Of a stretch of 33,643 bases of DNA, positions 7,799 to 15,597 are shown piece by piece. The translations under genes were made by a program, and so were the position numbers. The first letter of the stretch is position 1. Each line of letters starts with the position of its first letter. The notes under the pieces are model-generated. The model searched no databases. It was not told where the DNA came from and saw nothing but the letters and a program-made list of their open reading frames with translations. This DNA is from Pseudomonadota bacterium (GTDB lineage Bacteria > Pseudomonadota > Gammaproteobacteria > Burkholderiales > Rhodocyclaceae): contig JAEWVQ010000243.1 of NCBI GenBank assembly GCA_023459095.1, positions 1-33,643 of the forward strand. The letters are read 5' to 3'.

Positions 7799-9112
7799 TT
7801 ACATGCTTTCGGTCATGTACTTCAGCCACGCGCGGAACTGCTCGCGCATCTGCCGTTCGTTGGTGCCGTTGGTGACCACGTTGGTGGTGCCCTTTTCCGC
7901 CGGGTCGTAGAGGCGGCCGACGTTGAGCCAGTCGCGGCCGCGCGAGTGCAGGCCTTCCTGCGCGCGCTCGTACATTTCGAGGTCGTCGTGGCCGACCACC
8001 GAGGTGGGGGCGTTGATCAGGCGGTTGTACATGGCGGTGCGCTCGAGCAGCTTGTCGGGCGCGCCCACCAGGCGGAAGGTCCATGATTCGACCAGGGTCT
8101 TGTTCGCGGCGATGGGCTTGAACAGGCGCAGGGTCTGGATCGGGCCCTTGACCATGATGTTGGGCCAGTACACGGTGTTGTGGCGCACGTCACCGAGGAT
8201 GGCCTTGGCGCGCTCCTCGCCGTAGGCGGCGACCATTTGATCCCAGTAGCCGGGGATCTCCGAGTAGGCGGCGTGGATGGAGTTGGACACGCCGGTGTGG
8301 CCGTGGCCGTTTTCCCAGATGCGGATGCCCATGCCCTCGAAGAACTCGTAGGGCGACATGAAGGGCGCGAAGAGTTCGACCGCCATCGGCTTGGGTGTGC
8401 CTTCCGGCGCCTCGTTCCACACCCGCACCGCGGTGCCGGCCGACGATTCGTGGGCGACCATGGGGTGGCAGGTGTCGGTCTGGTTGTCGACCAGCATCTT
8501 CCAGTTGCAGTTGTGCATGTAGCGCAGCACGCCGCCGGCGACTTCCAGCTTGCCCTCGGGCGAGCGGTCCACCATGTTGTCGAGCGTGGAGAGCGACTGG
8601 CCGAAGTAGTCCTCGAAGCTCGGGCCGCCCGGGTTCAGGCGACAGAACACGAAATCGCGATAGACCTTCACGTTGGCCACCGCGGCCATGCCGCCGGCGG
8701 CTTCGGACTGTTCGAAGCCGGTGTTCTCGTAGCCCTTCTTGAGCGGGATGGCGAGCAGGCTGCCGTCGGTCTTGAAGGTCCACGCGTGGTAGGGGCAGCG
8801 GAAGAACTTTCCGGTATTGCCGCAGACTTCGCCGGCGACCTTCACGCCCTTGTGCGGGCAGCGGTTGTACAGCACGCGGATGCTGTCGTCGCTGTGGCGC
8901 ACCATGACCACGTCCTCGGTGCCGACGGTGGTGGTGTAGTAGTCGCCCTTGTTCGGGATCTGGCTGGCGTGGCCGACATAGACCCAGGTGTTGGCGAAGA
9001 GATGTTCCATCTCCAGCTCGAACAGTTCCTGGTCGATGTAGGTGTCCTTGTGCACTTCGGTATCGCGCACCAGGGCGCGGATGGCATCCGGATTGTCGCG
9101 GTATTTGCTCAT
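7799..9112 (-). CDS. Rieske ring-hydroxylating oxygenase, alpha (catalytic) subunit
   Basis: This 437-residue catalytic subunit uses O2 and electrons from the reductase to hydroxylate an aromatic ring. The Rieske 2Fe-2S ligands are C85-x-H87 and C106-x2-H109. The mononuclear iron site shows D213 as the bridging acid, H216 and H221 (DTCHPMVAH), and an acidic ligand at D376 or D377 in GHDDLEMYERAQEGL. All key residues are present. The start ATG at 9112 has GGGGAG close upstream. The gene lies 15 nt behind its reductase and ahead of the beta subunit. It resembles the IacC/IadD-type and aminobenzoate/benzoate-type subunits by general pattern. The context suggests an indole-3-acetate-like substrate; the sequence alone does not fix it. 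Confidence 0.93.
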   Translation of the reverse strand: MSKYRDNPDAIRALVRDTEVHKDTYIDQELFELEMEHLFANTWVYVGHASQIPNKGDYYTTTVGTEDVVMVRHSDDSIRVLYNRCPHKGVKVAGEVCGNTGKFFRCPYHAWTFKTDGSLLAIPLKKGYENTGFEQSEAAGGMAAVANVKVYRDFVFCRLNPGGPSFEDYFGQSLSTLDNMVDRSPEGKLEVAGGVLRYMHNCNWKMLVDNQTDTCHPMVAHESSAGTAVRVWNEAPEGTPKPMAVELFAPFMSPYEFFEGMGIRIWENGHGHTGVSNSIHAAYSEIPGYWDQMVAAYGEERAKAILGDVRHNTVYWPNIMVKGPIQTLRLFKPIAANKTLVESWTFRLVGAPDKLLERTAMYNRLINAPTSVVGHDDLEMYERAQEGLHSRGRDWLNVGRLYDPAEKGTTNVVTNGTNERQMREQFRAWLKYMTESM

Positions 9113-9127
9113 TGCACTCCCCTCAGG

Positions 9128-10117
9128 TCAGAGATCGAGCACCAGGCGGGGGGTCTTGGCCCGCGAGATGCAGATCTGGATCAGCTTGCCTTCGGCCTTC
9201 TCGGCGTCGGACAGGAAATAGTCGCGGTGCTCCGGCACGCCTTCGAGGACGGTGGCGGTGCAGACGCCGCATTCGCCGCGCTTGCAGTCGTACATCGGGT
9301 CGCAGCCCGCGGCCTCCATCACGTCGAGGATGGTCTTGTCGGCCGGAATGAGCAGGGTGCGCCCGGACTGGCGCAGCTCGACCTCGAAGGGCTGGTCGCC
9401 GGCGACCGGCGCGGCGGCGGCGAAGAGCTCGAAATGGATGCGTTCGGGCGCCCAGCCGCGCGCCTTGGCACCATCGATGACGGCGTCGATCATGCCCTTG
9501 GGGCCGCAGGTGTACAGATGCTGGGTGGGCGAGAGGCGGTCGAGCAGGGCGCCGATGTCGAGCCGCGTGGCGGGGTCGTCGTCGGCGTGCACGTGCAGGG
9601 CGTCGCCGGCGAGGGCGCGGAGTTCGGCGACGAAGGCGAGCTGGTCGCGGCTGCGGCCGCTGTAGTGCAGCGCGTAGCGGCGGCCGGCGGCCTGCAGCGC
9701 GCAGGCCATGGCGGCGATCGGAGTGATGCCGATGCCGCCGGCGATGAGCACGATCTCGCCTTCGTCGCCTTCATGGCCGGCCGCGGCGGCATGCAGCGGG
9801 AAGTCGTTCTTCGGGCCGCTGACGGTGATGCGATCGCCGATGGCGAGTGCGTGCATGTGACGCGAACCGCCGCGGCTCGGGTCTTCGAGGCGCACGCCGA
9901 GGCGGTAGGCGGCAGGCGCGTCGAAGACCGCGGGATCGGCGTCGAAGGCGACCAGCGAGTAACAGCGTGGATCGTCCAGACCCGGAATCTTCACCTGCAG
10001 ATGGGCGCCGGGGGAGAACGCGGGGAGGGGGGCTCCGTCCGGCGCCCGCAGGTGAAGGGTGCGGATCAGCGCGGTTTCGGCGCGGATCTCGCTGACGATG
10101 AGTTCCAGTTCTGGCAT
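9128..10117 (-). CDS. Flavin/2Fe-2S oxygenase reductase (phthalate/vanillate reductase type)
   Basis: This 329-residue one-piece reductase carries electrons from NAD(P)H to the Rieske oxygenase. The order is flavin domain (RCYSL near 51-55), NAD domain (AGGIGITP near 126-133, YTCGPKGM near 202-209) and C-terminal plant-type 2Fe-2S domain with C278, C283, C286 and C316 (CKRGECGVC). This is the phthalate dioxygenase reductase / VanB order, so no separate ferredoxin is needed. The ATG at 10117 has GAGAGG 9 nt upstream. It lies between iorB (56 nt) and the oxygenase alpha gene (15 nt). Confidence 0.92.
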   Translation of the reverse strand: MPELELIVSEIRAETALIRTLHLRAPDGAPLPAFSPGAHLQVKIPGLDDPRCYSLVAFDADPAVFDAPAAYRLGVRLEDPSRGGSRHMHALAIGDRITVSGPKNDFPLHAAAAGHEGDEGEIVLIAGGIGITPIAAMACALQAAGRRYALHYSGRSRDQLAFVAELRALAGDALHVHADDDPATRLDIGALLDRLSPTQHLYTCGPKGMIDAVIDGAKARGWAPERIHFELFAAAAPVAGDQPFEVELRQSGRTLLIPADKTILDVMEAAGCDPMYDCKRGECGVCTATVLEGVPEHRDYFLSDAEKAEGKLIQICISRAKTPRLVLDL

Positions 10118-10173
10118 TGCTGTCTACCTCTCTTCTTCCCGTATCGTTTTGTTGTGGGTGGGGCGGGGGCGGC

Positions 10174-11781
10174 TCAGGCCGCCTGGCGCACCAGCGTCGC
10201 GCTTTCCCGTCCGCCGTGGGCGCTGGCGCCGAAGCCGCCCCGGAACAGCTGGGCGAGCTGGGCGTCGAGCGCCTTGCCTTCCTCGTCGGCGAGCGCGGCT
10301 TCGCGCAGGCGGCGCAGGGTGTCGGCGGCCTGGGGTTTGCCGGCGAGCTCGTCGGCCGCCTTCATCAGCGCGGCGAAGCGCTTGTCGCCGCGGTCGTGGG
10401 TGCCGCTGTAGCCCTTGACGATGCGGCGGCAGTGCAGCGTTTCGACCGCGAGCTCGTAGTCGCCCTTGCCGACCAGGCGCACCACGCGATCCAGCCATTC
10501 CTTCTGTTGCGCGGTCTCGATCTGGTGGCGCAGCAGGCTGCGGCGGAAGCGGCGCATGCCGGCGAGCGCGTAGAGCGCGATGAACCAGGTCAGCGTGCCG
10601 GTCTGCACGCGGCGGCCGTGTTCCATCTTGCGCTTGACGAAGCCGCCGATGCCCTTGGAATTCTCCAGCCAGCGGCCGAGGCCGGCGGGCAGGGTGCCGC
10701 AGATCTCTTCCAGGCGCGGATGCATGAACTCGGTGGTGTAGACCAGCTGGTCGGCCTTGGCGCCGACTTCCTGCTTCACCCGTTCGAAGCGGCTGCCGCG
10801 GGTCTTGAGGTCGGCGACGCGGATCACGTCGTCGTAGCTCATCGCCACCGCCACGCGGTGGGCCGCGGCCTGGGTCAGCGCCCAGCCCTTGGCCTCGCCG
10901 CCGTTGCGTTCGTCGAGCGCGCGCAGCTCGCCGCACTTCTGCAGGTACTCGGCGGCGTAGGCGACATCCTGGTAGTCGATCAGGCGGCGCAGGCCGGCGA
11001 CCAGCATGCCGTGGGCGGCGGCGGGGAACTCCGCCTTCACCTTGTCGAGCAGCTTCTGCACTTGCGGGTTGGCGACGCGCTCGGGCACGACCGGGGCGGG
11101 GCGGCTGGTGTCGATCGCGGCCGGTACCTCGGGCGCCTTGGCGGCGGCTTCGAAGCCGAGCGCGAAGGCACGCAGGCTGGGCTCCACGCCCTTGCCGCTG
11201 GCGCGGATGGTTTCCTCGAAGGCTTCGCGGCCGAAGGGCAGGGCGCCCGAACCGGCAATCGCGCCGAACAGGCTGGCCGAGATCACGCTGCCGGCCTTCT
11301 CGGCGAGTGCCTGCAGGTCGAAGGCGAGCACGCGCTTTGCCGCTTCGCGGCCGGCGTCGAGCACCTTGTTGGGGTCGCCGATGCCGTTGCCGAGCGCGGC
11401 CTTTTCGGTCACCGAGTAGCTGCGGTGGGTGGAGGTGATCAGCGTGGTACGGTCCGGCGCCACCAGCCCGCGCTGCATCGCGCGGCCGGCTTCCATCAGC
11501 TCGGCGGCCACCACCAGATCGACGTCGCCCGGGGTGGGCATCATCGCCAGCGTGGGCGGCTTGCCGGCGGCCTTGGCAGCGGATTCGGGCAGCAGTTCCA
11601 GGTAGTAGATGGTGGCGCCGGTGCGCTGGGCGACGCCCGGCACCGAGGTGGTCTGCGCCCACCAGCCGGCATGTTCCGCCATCTCGACGATCCAGTCGGC
11701 GAGCACGCCGCCGCCCTGGCCACCCATGGCGAGGATGGCGATCTTGATCGGGCTGCCCGGGTGAAGAACGATATGGCTCAT
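10174..11781 (-). CDS. iorB: Indolepyruvate:ferredoxin oxidoreductase-type beta subunit (long form)
   Basis: This is a 535-residue partner of IorA. The first ~200 residues are the gamma-type 2-oxoacid:acceptor oxidoreductase domain (MGGQGGGVLADWI near 19-31, with SVPGVAQRTGATIYYL following). The rest, to the end, is the extra C-terminal region found in betaproteobacterial long IorB proteins; archaeal IorB has only about 200 residues. Together the two subunits decarboxylate an aryl 2-oxo acid to an acyl-CoA and reduce ferredoxin. The start ATG at 11781 has GAGGAG 9 nt upstream, 19 nt after iorA. Here the substrate may be isatinate (2-aminophenylglyoxylate) rather than indolepyruvate, because oxygenase and isatin hydrolase-like genes share the operon. 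Confidence 0.88.
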   Translation of the reverse strand: MSHIVLHPGSPIKIAILAMGGQGGGVLADWIVEMAEHAGWWAQTTSVPGVAQRTGATIYYLELLPESAAKAAGKPPTLAMMPTPGDVDLVVAAELMEAGRAMQRGLVAPDRTTLITSTHRSYSVTEKAALGNGIGDPNKVLDAGREAAKRVLAFDLQALAEKAGSVISASLFGAIAGSGALPFGREAFEETIRASGKGVEPSLRAFALGFEAAAKAPEVPAAIDTSRPAPVVPERVANPQVQKLLDKVKAEFPAAAHGMLVAGLRRLIDYQDVAYAAEYLQKCGELRALDERNGGEAKGWALTQAAAHRVAVAMSYDDVIRVADLKTRGSRFERVKQEVGAKADQLVYTTEFMHPRLEEICGTLPAGLGRWLENSKGIGGFVKRKMEHGRRVQTGTLTWFIALYALAGMRRFRRSLLRHQIETAQQKEWLDRVVRLVGKGDYELAVETLHCRRIVKGYSGTHDRGDKRFAALMKAADELAGKPQAADTLRRLREAALADEEGKALDAQLAQLFRGGFGASAHGGRESATLVRQAA

Positions 11782-11800
11782 GTCAGGTTTCTCCTCGGGC

Positions 11801-14005
11801 TCACAGGGCGTACTGGGCGAGGCGGGCGGCGCGACGGCGCTGCAGCCAGCCGATCACCGCGCTGCGGATCTTCGCGATGAAGCGGTCGCCGCCGGTGGGG
11901 TTGTGGATGATGTCGGCGCGGTAGAAGGACGGGCACAGCACCGCCGCTTCCGCCACTTCGCCGCAGTTGCCGCAGCCGACGCAGCCGCTGTCGACATGGG
12001 CCACCGGATCTTCCTTGAGCGGATCGCCGCTGTCCTTGACCGACAGCGAGGGGCAGCCGGACAGGCGGATGCAGGCGTGGTCGCCGGTGCACACGTCCGG
12101 ATCGACGCCGAAACGCTCCTTCACCGCGCGTTCGCCGGCCTTGACCTTCTTGGTGAAGATCGGCTTTTCGCGGCGCTGGCGGTTCAGCATGCACTCCGAC
12201 TGGGCGATGATGACCTTGGGGCCGTCGGTGGTGGTGGTGAGCGCTTCTTCCAGGGTGTCGCGCATGCGGGCGACGTCGTAGGTGCGGTCGATGGTGCGCA
12301 CCCACTTGACGCCGGCGCCCTTGATCGCGGCCTCGATCGGGTTCTTGGTGGAACGGTCCGGGTTGTCGGCGCGCGACGACGGGATGTCCTGGCCACCGGT
12401 CGCCGACGAGTAGTAGTTGTCGACGATGACGATGACGCCGTCGTTCTTGTTGAACACCGCGTTGGCGATGCCGGAAGTCAGGCCGTTATGCCAGAAGCCG
12501 CCATCGCCCATGATCGAGATCGAACGCTTGCCGGTCTTGACGTTGAAGGCCGAGCTCGACGCCGCGCCCAGGCCGTAGCCCATGGTGGTGGCACCGAGGT
12601 TGAAGGGCGGAAGGATGGAGAACAGGTGACAGCCGATGTCGCACGACACATGGTGTTCGCCGAGATCGGCCTGGGCGAGCTTCATCGCCGCGAAGATGGG
12701 GCGCTCCGGGCAGCCCACGCAGAAACCGGCGGGGCGCGGCGGCACCACATCGGCCAGCGCCTTGACCTTGGGATGGAAGGTGACCGGCACCGCTGCGGGT
12801 TTCGGCTTGGCAACCGGCACCACAGCCGCTTCGGCCACTTCGTCGGCGGCGACCGCTTCATGCGTCGCCAGCGCGTCGGGCTGCTGCGCCTTAAGAAAGG
12901 CTTCGATGCCGGTCTTCATGGCGGCGGTGGTGTATTCGCCCGCCATCGGCAGCACGTCCTTGCCGGACAGATGGGTGGCGACACCGGCCTTGCGCAGGAT
13001 GGCGTGCAGGTTCTGCTCGATGTAGTCGGGCTGACCTTCTTCCAGCATCAGCACCGCGCGCTTGCCTTCGCAGAACTCGACGACTTCCTCGTCGATCACC
13101 GGGTAGGTGACGTTCATCACGTACATCGGGATGCGGCTGTTGCCGTAGCTGTCGGCGAGGCCGAGCAGCTGCAGCGCACGGATCACGCCGTTGTACAGGC
13201 CACCCTGCAGGATGAGGCCGATGTCCTTGAAGTCGCCGTCGAAGAACTCGTTGAGCTTCTTCTCGCGGATGAACTTCACCGCCGCCGGCCAGCGCTGCTG
13301 GATCTTCTCGTGCTCGTGCGTGAAGGAGGCGGGCGGCAGCACGATGCGGCTGGTGTCGCGCACCGGGTTTTCCAGCGCCTGCTTCAGCGTGTAGCGCGGG
13401 CGCTTGTTTTCCTTGGTGATGAAGCGGCCGTGCACATGACAGGAGCGGATGCGCACCTGCAGCATCACCGGCGTGTTGGACGCTTCGGACAGCTCGAAGC
13501 CGTCTTCCACCGACTGCACGATGGATTCCAGATTGGGGCGCGGGTCGAGCAGCCACATCTGCGATTTCATCGCGAAGGCGTGGGAGCGCTCCTGCATGAT
13601 CGAGGAGCCTTCGCCGTAGTCTTCGCCGATGATGATCAGCGCACCGCCGGTGACGCCGCCGGAGGCGAGGTTGGCGAGCGCGTCGGAGGCGACGTTGGTG
13701 CCGACGGTGGATTTCCACGTCACCGCACCGCGGATCGGGTACATCACCGAGGCCGCGAGCATGGCGGCGGCGGTGGCTTCGGAGGCGCTGGTTTCGAAAT
13801 GGACGTCGAGCTCCTCGAGGATCTCGTTGGCGTCGGCCAGCACGTCCATCAGGTGGGAGATCGGCGAGCCCTGGTAGCCGCCGACGTAGCCGACGCCGGA
13901 CTGCAGCAGCGCCTTGGTGATGGCGAGGATGCCCTCGCCGCGGAACTCCTGCCCGGCGGGAATCCGCAGTTGCTGGACTTCCTTCTTGAACGAACGCTCA
14001 GCCAT
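11801..14005 (-). CDS. iorA: Indolepyruvate:ferredoxin oxidoreductase-type alpha subunit
   Basis: This is a 734-residue thiamine-diphosphate and iron-sulfur subunit. The pyrimidine/transketolase-like domain comes first (GYQGSPISHLMD near 43-54). A Pro/Ala-rich linker spans about 380-410, then the ThDP-binding domain with GDGGFWHNG (500-508) and IVDNYY near 527-532. The C-terminal ferredoxin region has C639, C645 and C651 (CTGDHACIRLSGC) and C675, C678, C681 and C691. The start ATG at 14005 has a perfect AAGGAG 7 nt upstream and overlaps the end of a 40-codon Cys-rich ORF by 8 bases. The family oxidises aryl pyruvates or aryl glyoxylates to acyl-CoA plus CO2. Isatinate to 2-aminobenzoyl-CoA is the proposed reaction here. 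Confidence 0.9.
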   Translation of the reverse strand: MAERSFKKEVQQLRIPAGQEFRGEGILAITKALLQSGVGYVGGYQGSPISHLMDVLADANEILEELDVHFETSASEATAAAMLAASVMYPIRGAVTWKSTVGTNVASDALANLASGGVTGGALIIIGEDYGEGSSIMQERSHAFAMKSQMWLLDPRPNLESIVQSVEDGFELSEASNTPVMLQVRIRSCHVHGRFITKENKRPRYTLKQALENPVRDTSRIVLPPASFTHEHEKIQQRWPAAVKFIREKKLNEFFDGDFKDIGLILQGGLYNGVIRALQLLGLADSYGNSRIPMYVMNVTYPVIDEEVVEFCEGKRAVLMLEEGQPDYIEQNLHAILRKAGVATHLSGKDVLPMAGEYTTAAMKTGIEAFLKAQQPDALATHEAVAADEVAEAAVVPVAKPKPAAVPVTFHPKVKALADVVPPRPAGFCVGCPERPIFAAMKLAQADLGEHHVSCDIGCHLFSILPPFNLGATTMGYGLGAASSSAFNVKTGKRSISIMGDGGFWHNGLTSGIANAVFNKNDGVIVIVDNYYSSATGGQDIPSSRADNPDRSTKNPIEAAIKGAGVKWVRTIDRTYDVARMRDTLEEALTTTTDGPKVIIAQSECMLNRQRREKPIFTKKVKAGERAVKERFGVDPDVCTGDHACIRLSGCPSLSVKDSGDPLKEDPVAHVDSGCVGCGNCGEVAEAAVLCPSFYRADIIHNPTGGDRFIAKIRSAVIGWLQRRRAARLAQYAL

Positions 14006-14120
14006 GTTGCGTCTCCTTGCGGTCCTGAGGGCCGCAGCCGGTAGTGCAGGCCTGTCGGGGAGGCCGGGCGCACGCCGCGCATTGCGGCATGCCGGTTTGG
14101 GTCAGATCGTTGTCTGCCAT
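13998..14120 (-). CDS. Small Cys-rich protein (40 aa) coupled to iorA
   Basis: This ORF starts at the ATG at 14120 with AGGAG 6-7 nt upstream, the strongest ribosome site in the leader. It reads 40 codons and stops with a TGA that lies inside the first codons of iorA (8-base overlap). It encodes four cysteines as C14-x2-C17 and C25-x3-C29, in the segments PQCAAC and ACTTGCG; the rest is polar with no membrane segment. It is the first ORF after the predicted promoter. It may be a metal- or cluster-binding accessory peptide of IorA, or a translated leader that couples iorA expression. No family was recognised. Evidence is a good ribosome site, overlap and Cys pattern; conservation is unknown. 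Confidence 0.6.
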   Translation of the reverse strand: MADNDLTQTGMPQCAACARPPRQACTTGCGPQDRKETQHG

Positions 14121-14208
14121 TTTTGTCTCCTGGGATGCGCGGTCGTGCCATCCCATGCTTGTGTTGCGGTGCAGCGTGATGCGGCGCTGCGCCTAGGTTC
14201 TGGGAACT

Positions 14209-14237
14209 ACTTTAGGAATGAACATTTGGGCTGTCAA
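14209..14237 (-). promoter_or_regulatory. Sigma70-type promoter of the iorA operon
   Basis: On the minus strand the -35 box TTGACA (14232-14237) matches the consensus perfectly, the spacer is 17 nt, and the -10 box is TAAAGT (14209-14214). Transcription would begin near 14202, giving an ~80-nt leader before the 40-codon ORF. The surrounding AT-rich pocket stands out from its GC-rich neighbours. Confidence 0.7.
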
Positions 14238-14245
14238 TAGAAAGT

Positions 14246-14257
14246 ATGAAATTTCAT
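14246..14257. promoter_or_regulatory. Perfect palindrome next to the -35 box, operator candidate
   Basis: ATGAAATTTCAT is a perfect 12-base palindrome placed 8 nt upstream of the -35 box of the iorA operon promoter. Its half ATGAAAT also appears in the promoter of the aminobenzoyl-CoA gene (29530-29536). A site for the MarR or AraC regulator encoded in the window is plausible but unproven. Confidence 0.45.
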
Positions 14258-14372
14258 GGAAGTTAAAAAATACTCAATAAAAACATCGGTGTAAATGTTC
14301 GTCAATGGTGCGTGGATGCACCATCGAAGGGCGTTGTCCGCGCCTCTGAATCGCAGCAAAAACGCGGGATTG

Positions 14373-14392
14373 CATGCTGCGGCCGCAGCATG
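14373..14392. repeat. 20-bp perfect palindrome
   Basis: catgctgcggccgcagcatg reads the same on both strands without a spacer. It lies in the gap between the iorA promoter and the terminator of the second hydrolase gene, about 135 nt upstream of the promoter. It may be a distal regulator site or a hairpin; its role is unknown. Confidence 0.55.
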
Positions 14393-14420
14393 GCGGGTTG
14401 CTCATGCACGCTCTTGGGGC

Positions 14421-14453
14421 AAAAAAACGCCCGGCGGCCGAAGGCGCCGGGCG
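14421..14453 (-). terminator. Intrinsic terminator of the second hydrolase gene
   Basis: A perfect 9-bp stem, cgcccggcg (14428-14436) with cgccgggcg (14445-14453), has an 8-nt loop. Seven A residues on the plus strand (14421-14427) follow it in the minus direction as T7. It sits about 70 nt past the stop codon at 14521, and so separates this gene from the iorA promoter. Confidence 0.85.
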
Positions 14454-14520
14454 GGAACGAAAACGGACCGGTTCCGGTGAGAGAGGGAGGACCACCGGGG
14501 CCCGCTTCCGGGGAAGCGTT

Positions 14521-15309
14521 TCAGTCCTTCTGCACCAGGGCGAGCACGCGCAGCGGACTGCCCGAGCCGCGGCGGATCTTGAGCGGCGCGGCGAGGATGA
14601 GCGCGCCCTGCGGCGGCAGTTGGTCGAGGTTGGTCAGGCACTGCAGGCCGTAACGGTTGTTGCCGTGCATGTGGTAGTGGCACGGGTAGGGGGTTTCCCA
14701 GGCGAACGACTGGCCGGCGTCGGTGTTGATCGATTCGACGCCGAAGCCGATCACGTTGCGCGCCTCGATCAGCCATTTCACCGTGCCTTCGGCGGGGCCG
14801 GGGGTGTGCGGGCCGTCTTCGGCGGCATTGACATAAGCCTCGGGCATGGGGCGCTTCGACCAGTCGGTGCGCAGCAGCACCCAGGCGCGTTCGGGAATGC
14901 GGCCGTGGCGCGCCTCCCAGGCTTCCAGCACCTCCACGGTGAGCACGAAATCGGGGTTCTCGGCCGCCTCGCGGCTACAGTCGATGACACAGGCCGGCGC
15001 CATGAAGTGCTCGGCGGGAATCGTGTCCACCGTGTTCTGGGCGTGGTCCTTGCCCGAGATCCAGTGCACCGGCGCATCGAAATGGGTGCCGGTGTGCTCC
15101 GACATCGAGAAGTTGTTCCAGTACCAGCCCGGACCGCGCTCGTCGTAGTGGGAGATCTCCTCGATCTCGAACGGCCACGGCTGGCCGAACTGCGGCGGCA
15201 GCTGCAGGGCGGGGAACTCGGGGGACAGCGTCTGCGTGAGGTCGATCACGCGGATGCGGCCGCCGAGCAGGTCGGCGGCGAAGGCGGCCAGGGTCGTGCT
15301 TGTCGTCAT
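14521..15309 (-). CDS. Second cyclase-family hydrolase, isatin hydrolase-like
   Basis: This is a 262-residue paralogue of the hydrolase at 2202-3002 with the same metal motif: H72-T-G-T-H76-F-D78-A-P-x-H82. The WYWNNFSMSEHTGTHFDAP block is identical in the two copies. The start ATG at 15309 is set by a strong AAGGAGGAG 8 nt upstream; the longer frame to 15495 has no ribosome site and unlike composition. It is transcribed alone and ends at its own terminator. Two copies flank the large operon, one at each end. They may differ in substrate (for example isatin against a ring-substituted isatin or formylkynurenine-like amide) or in timing of expression. Family is certain; substrate is inferred. 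Confidence 0.87.
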   Translation of the reverse strand: MTTSTTLAAFAADLLGGRIRVIDLTQTLSPEFPALQLPPQFGQPWPFEIEEISHYDERGPGWYWNNFSMSEHTGTHFDAPVHWISGKDHAQNTVDTIPAEHFMAPACVIDCSREAAENPDFVLTVEVLEAWEARHGRIPERAWVLLRTDWSKRPMPEAYVNAAEDGPHTPGPAEGTVKWLIEARNVIGFGVESINTDAGQSFAWETPYPCHYHMHGNNRYGLQCLTNLDQLPPQGALILAAPLKIRRGSGSPLRVLALVQKD

Positions 15310-15597
15310 CGGGGGCTCCTCCTTGGGGATGAAAGGGCGTGCAAGCGTCCGAGCTTCGTCGATCGGCAAGCAGGGCGAAATCCGGAATTCGCATGCCCTT
15401 GTCCGATTCACGCAACGCCGCGCCATGCACGGCGGCGCGGTGGCCGGAGGAACGCCGGCCGGGCGGGACACAAGCGAGCGAGCGCCATGAAGCATTTAAT
15501 TCTATTCAATTTATGAGTAAATAAAAATGCCTGATGTGCGCCGGGGCGCTCGGGCTGGCGCGGTGCAGCGCGCGATGACGGTCGCGGTGTGCGCCGT
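15310..15597. other. Intergenic region upstream of the second hydrolase
   Basis: No gene is supported. An AT-rich pocket at about 15489-15530 is the only low-GC stretch and probably holds the minus-strand promoter of the hydrolase. A weak candidate is TTTACT, 17 nt, TAAATG on the minus strand. No clear terminator of the diguanylate cyclase gene was found. Confidence 0.35.

Noticed and set aside
14132..14157. Sigma54-like TGGCACG...GC element on the minus strand ahead of the 40-codon ORF
   Set aside because: The GG-to-GC spacing is 9 rather than 10 nt and it lies too close to the start codon; the sigma70 promoter upstream is far better.
14274..14495. 73-codon minus-strand frame between the terminator and promoter
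   Set aside because: It runs across the intrinsic terminator and the 20-bp palindrome, with no ribosome site.
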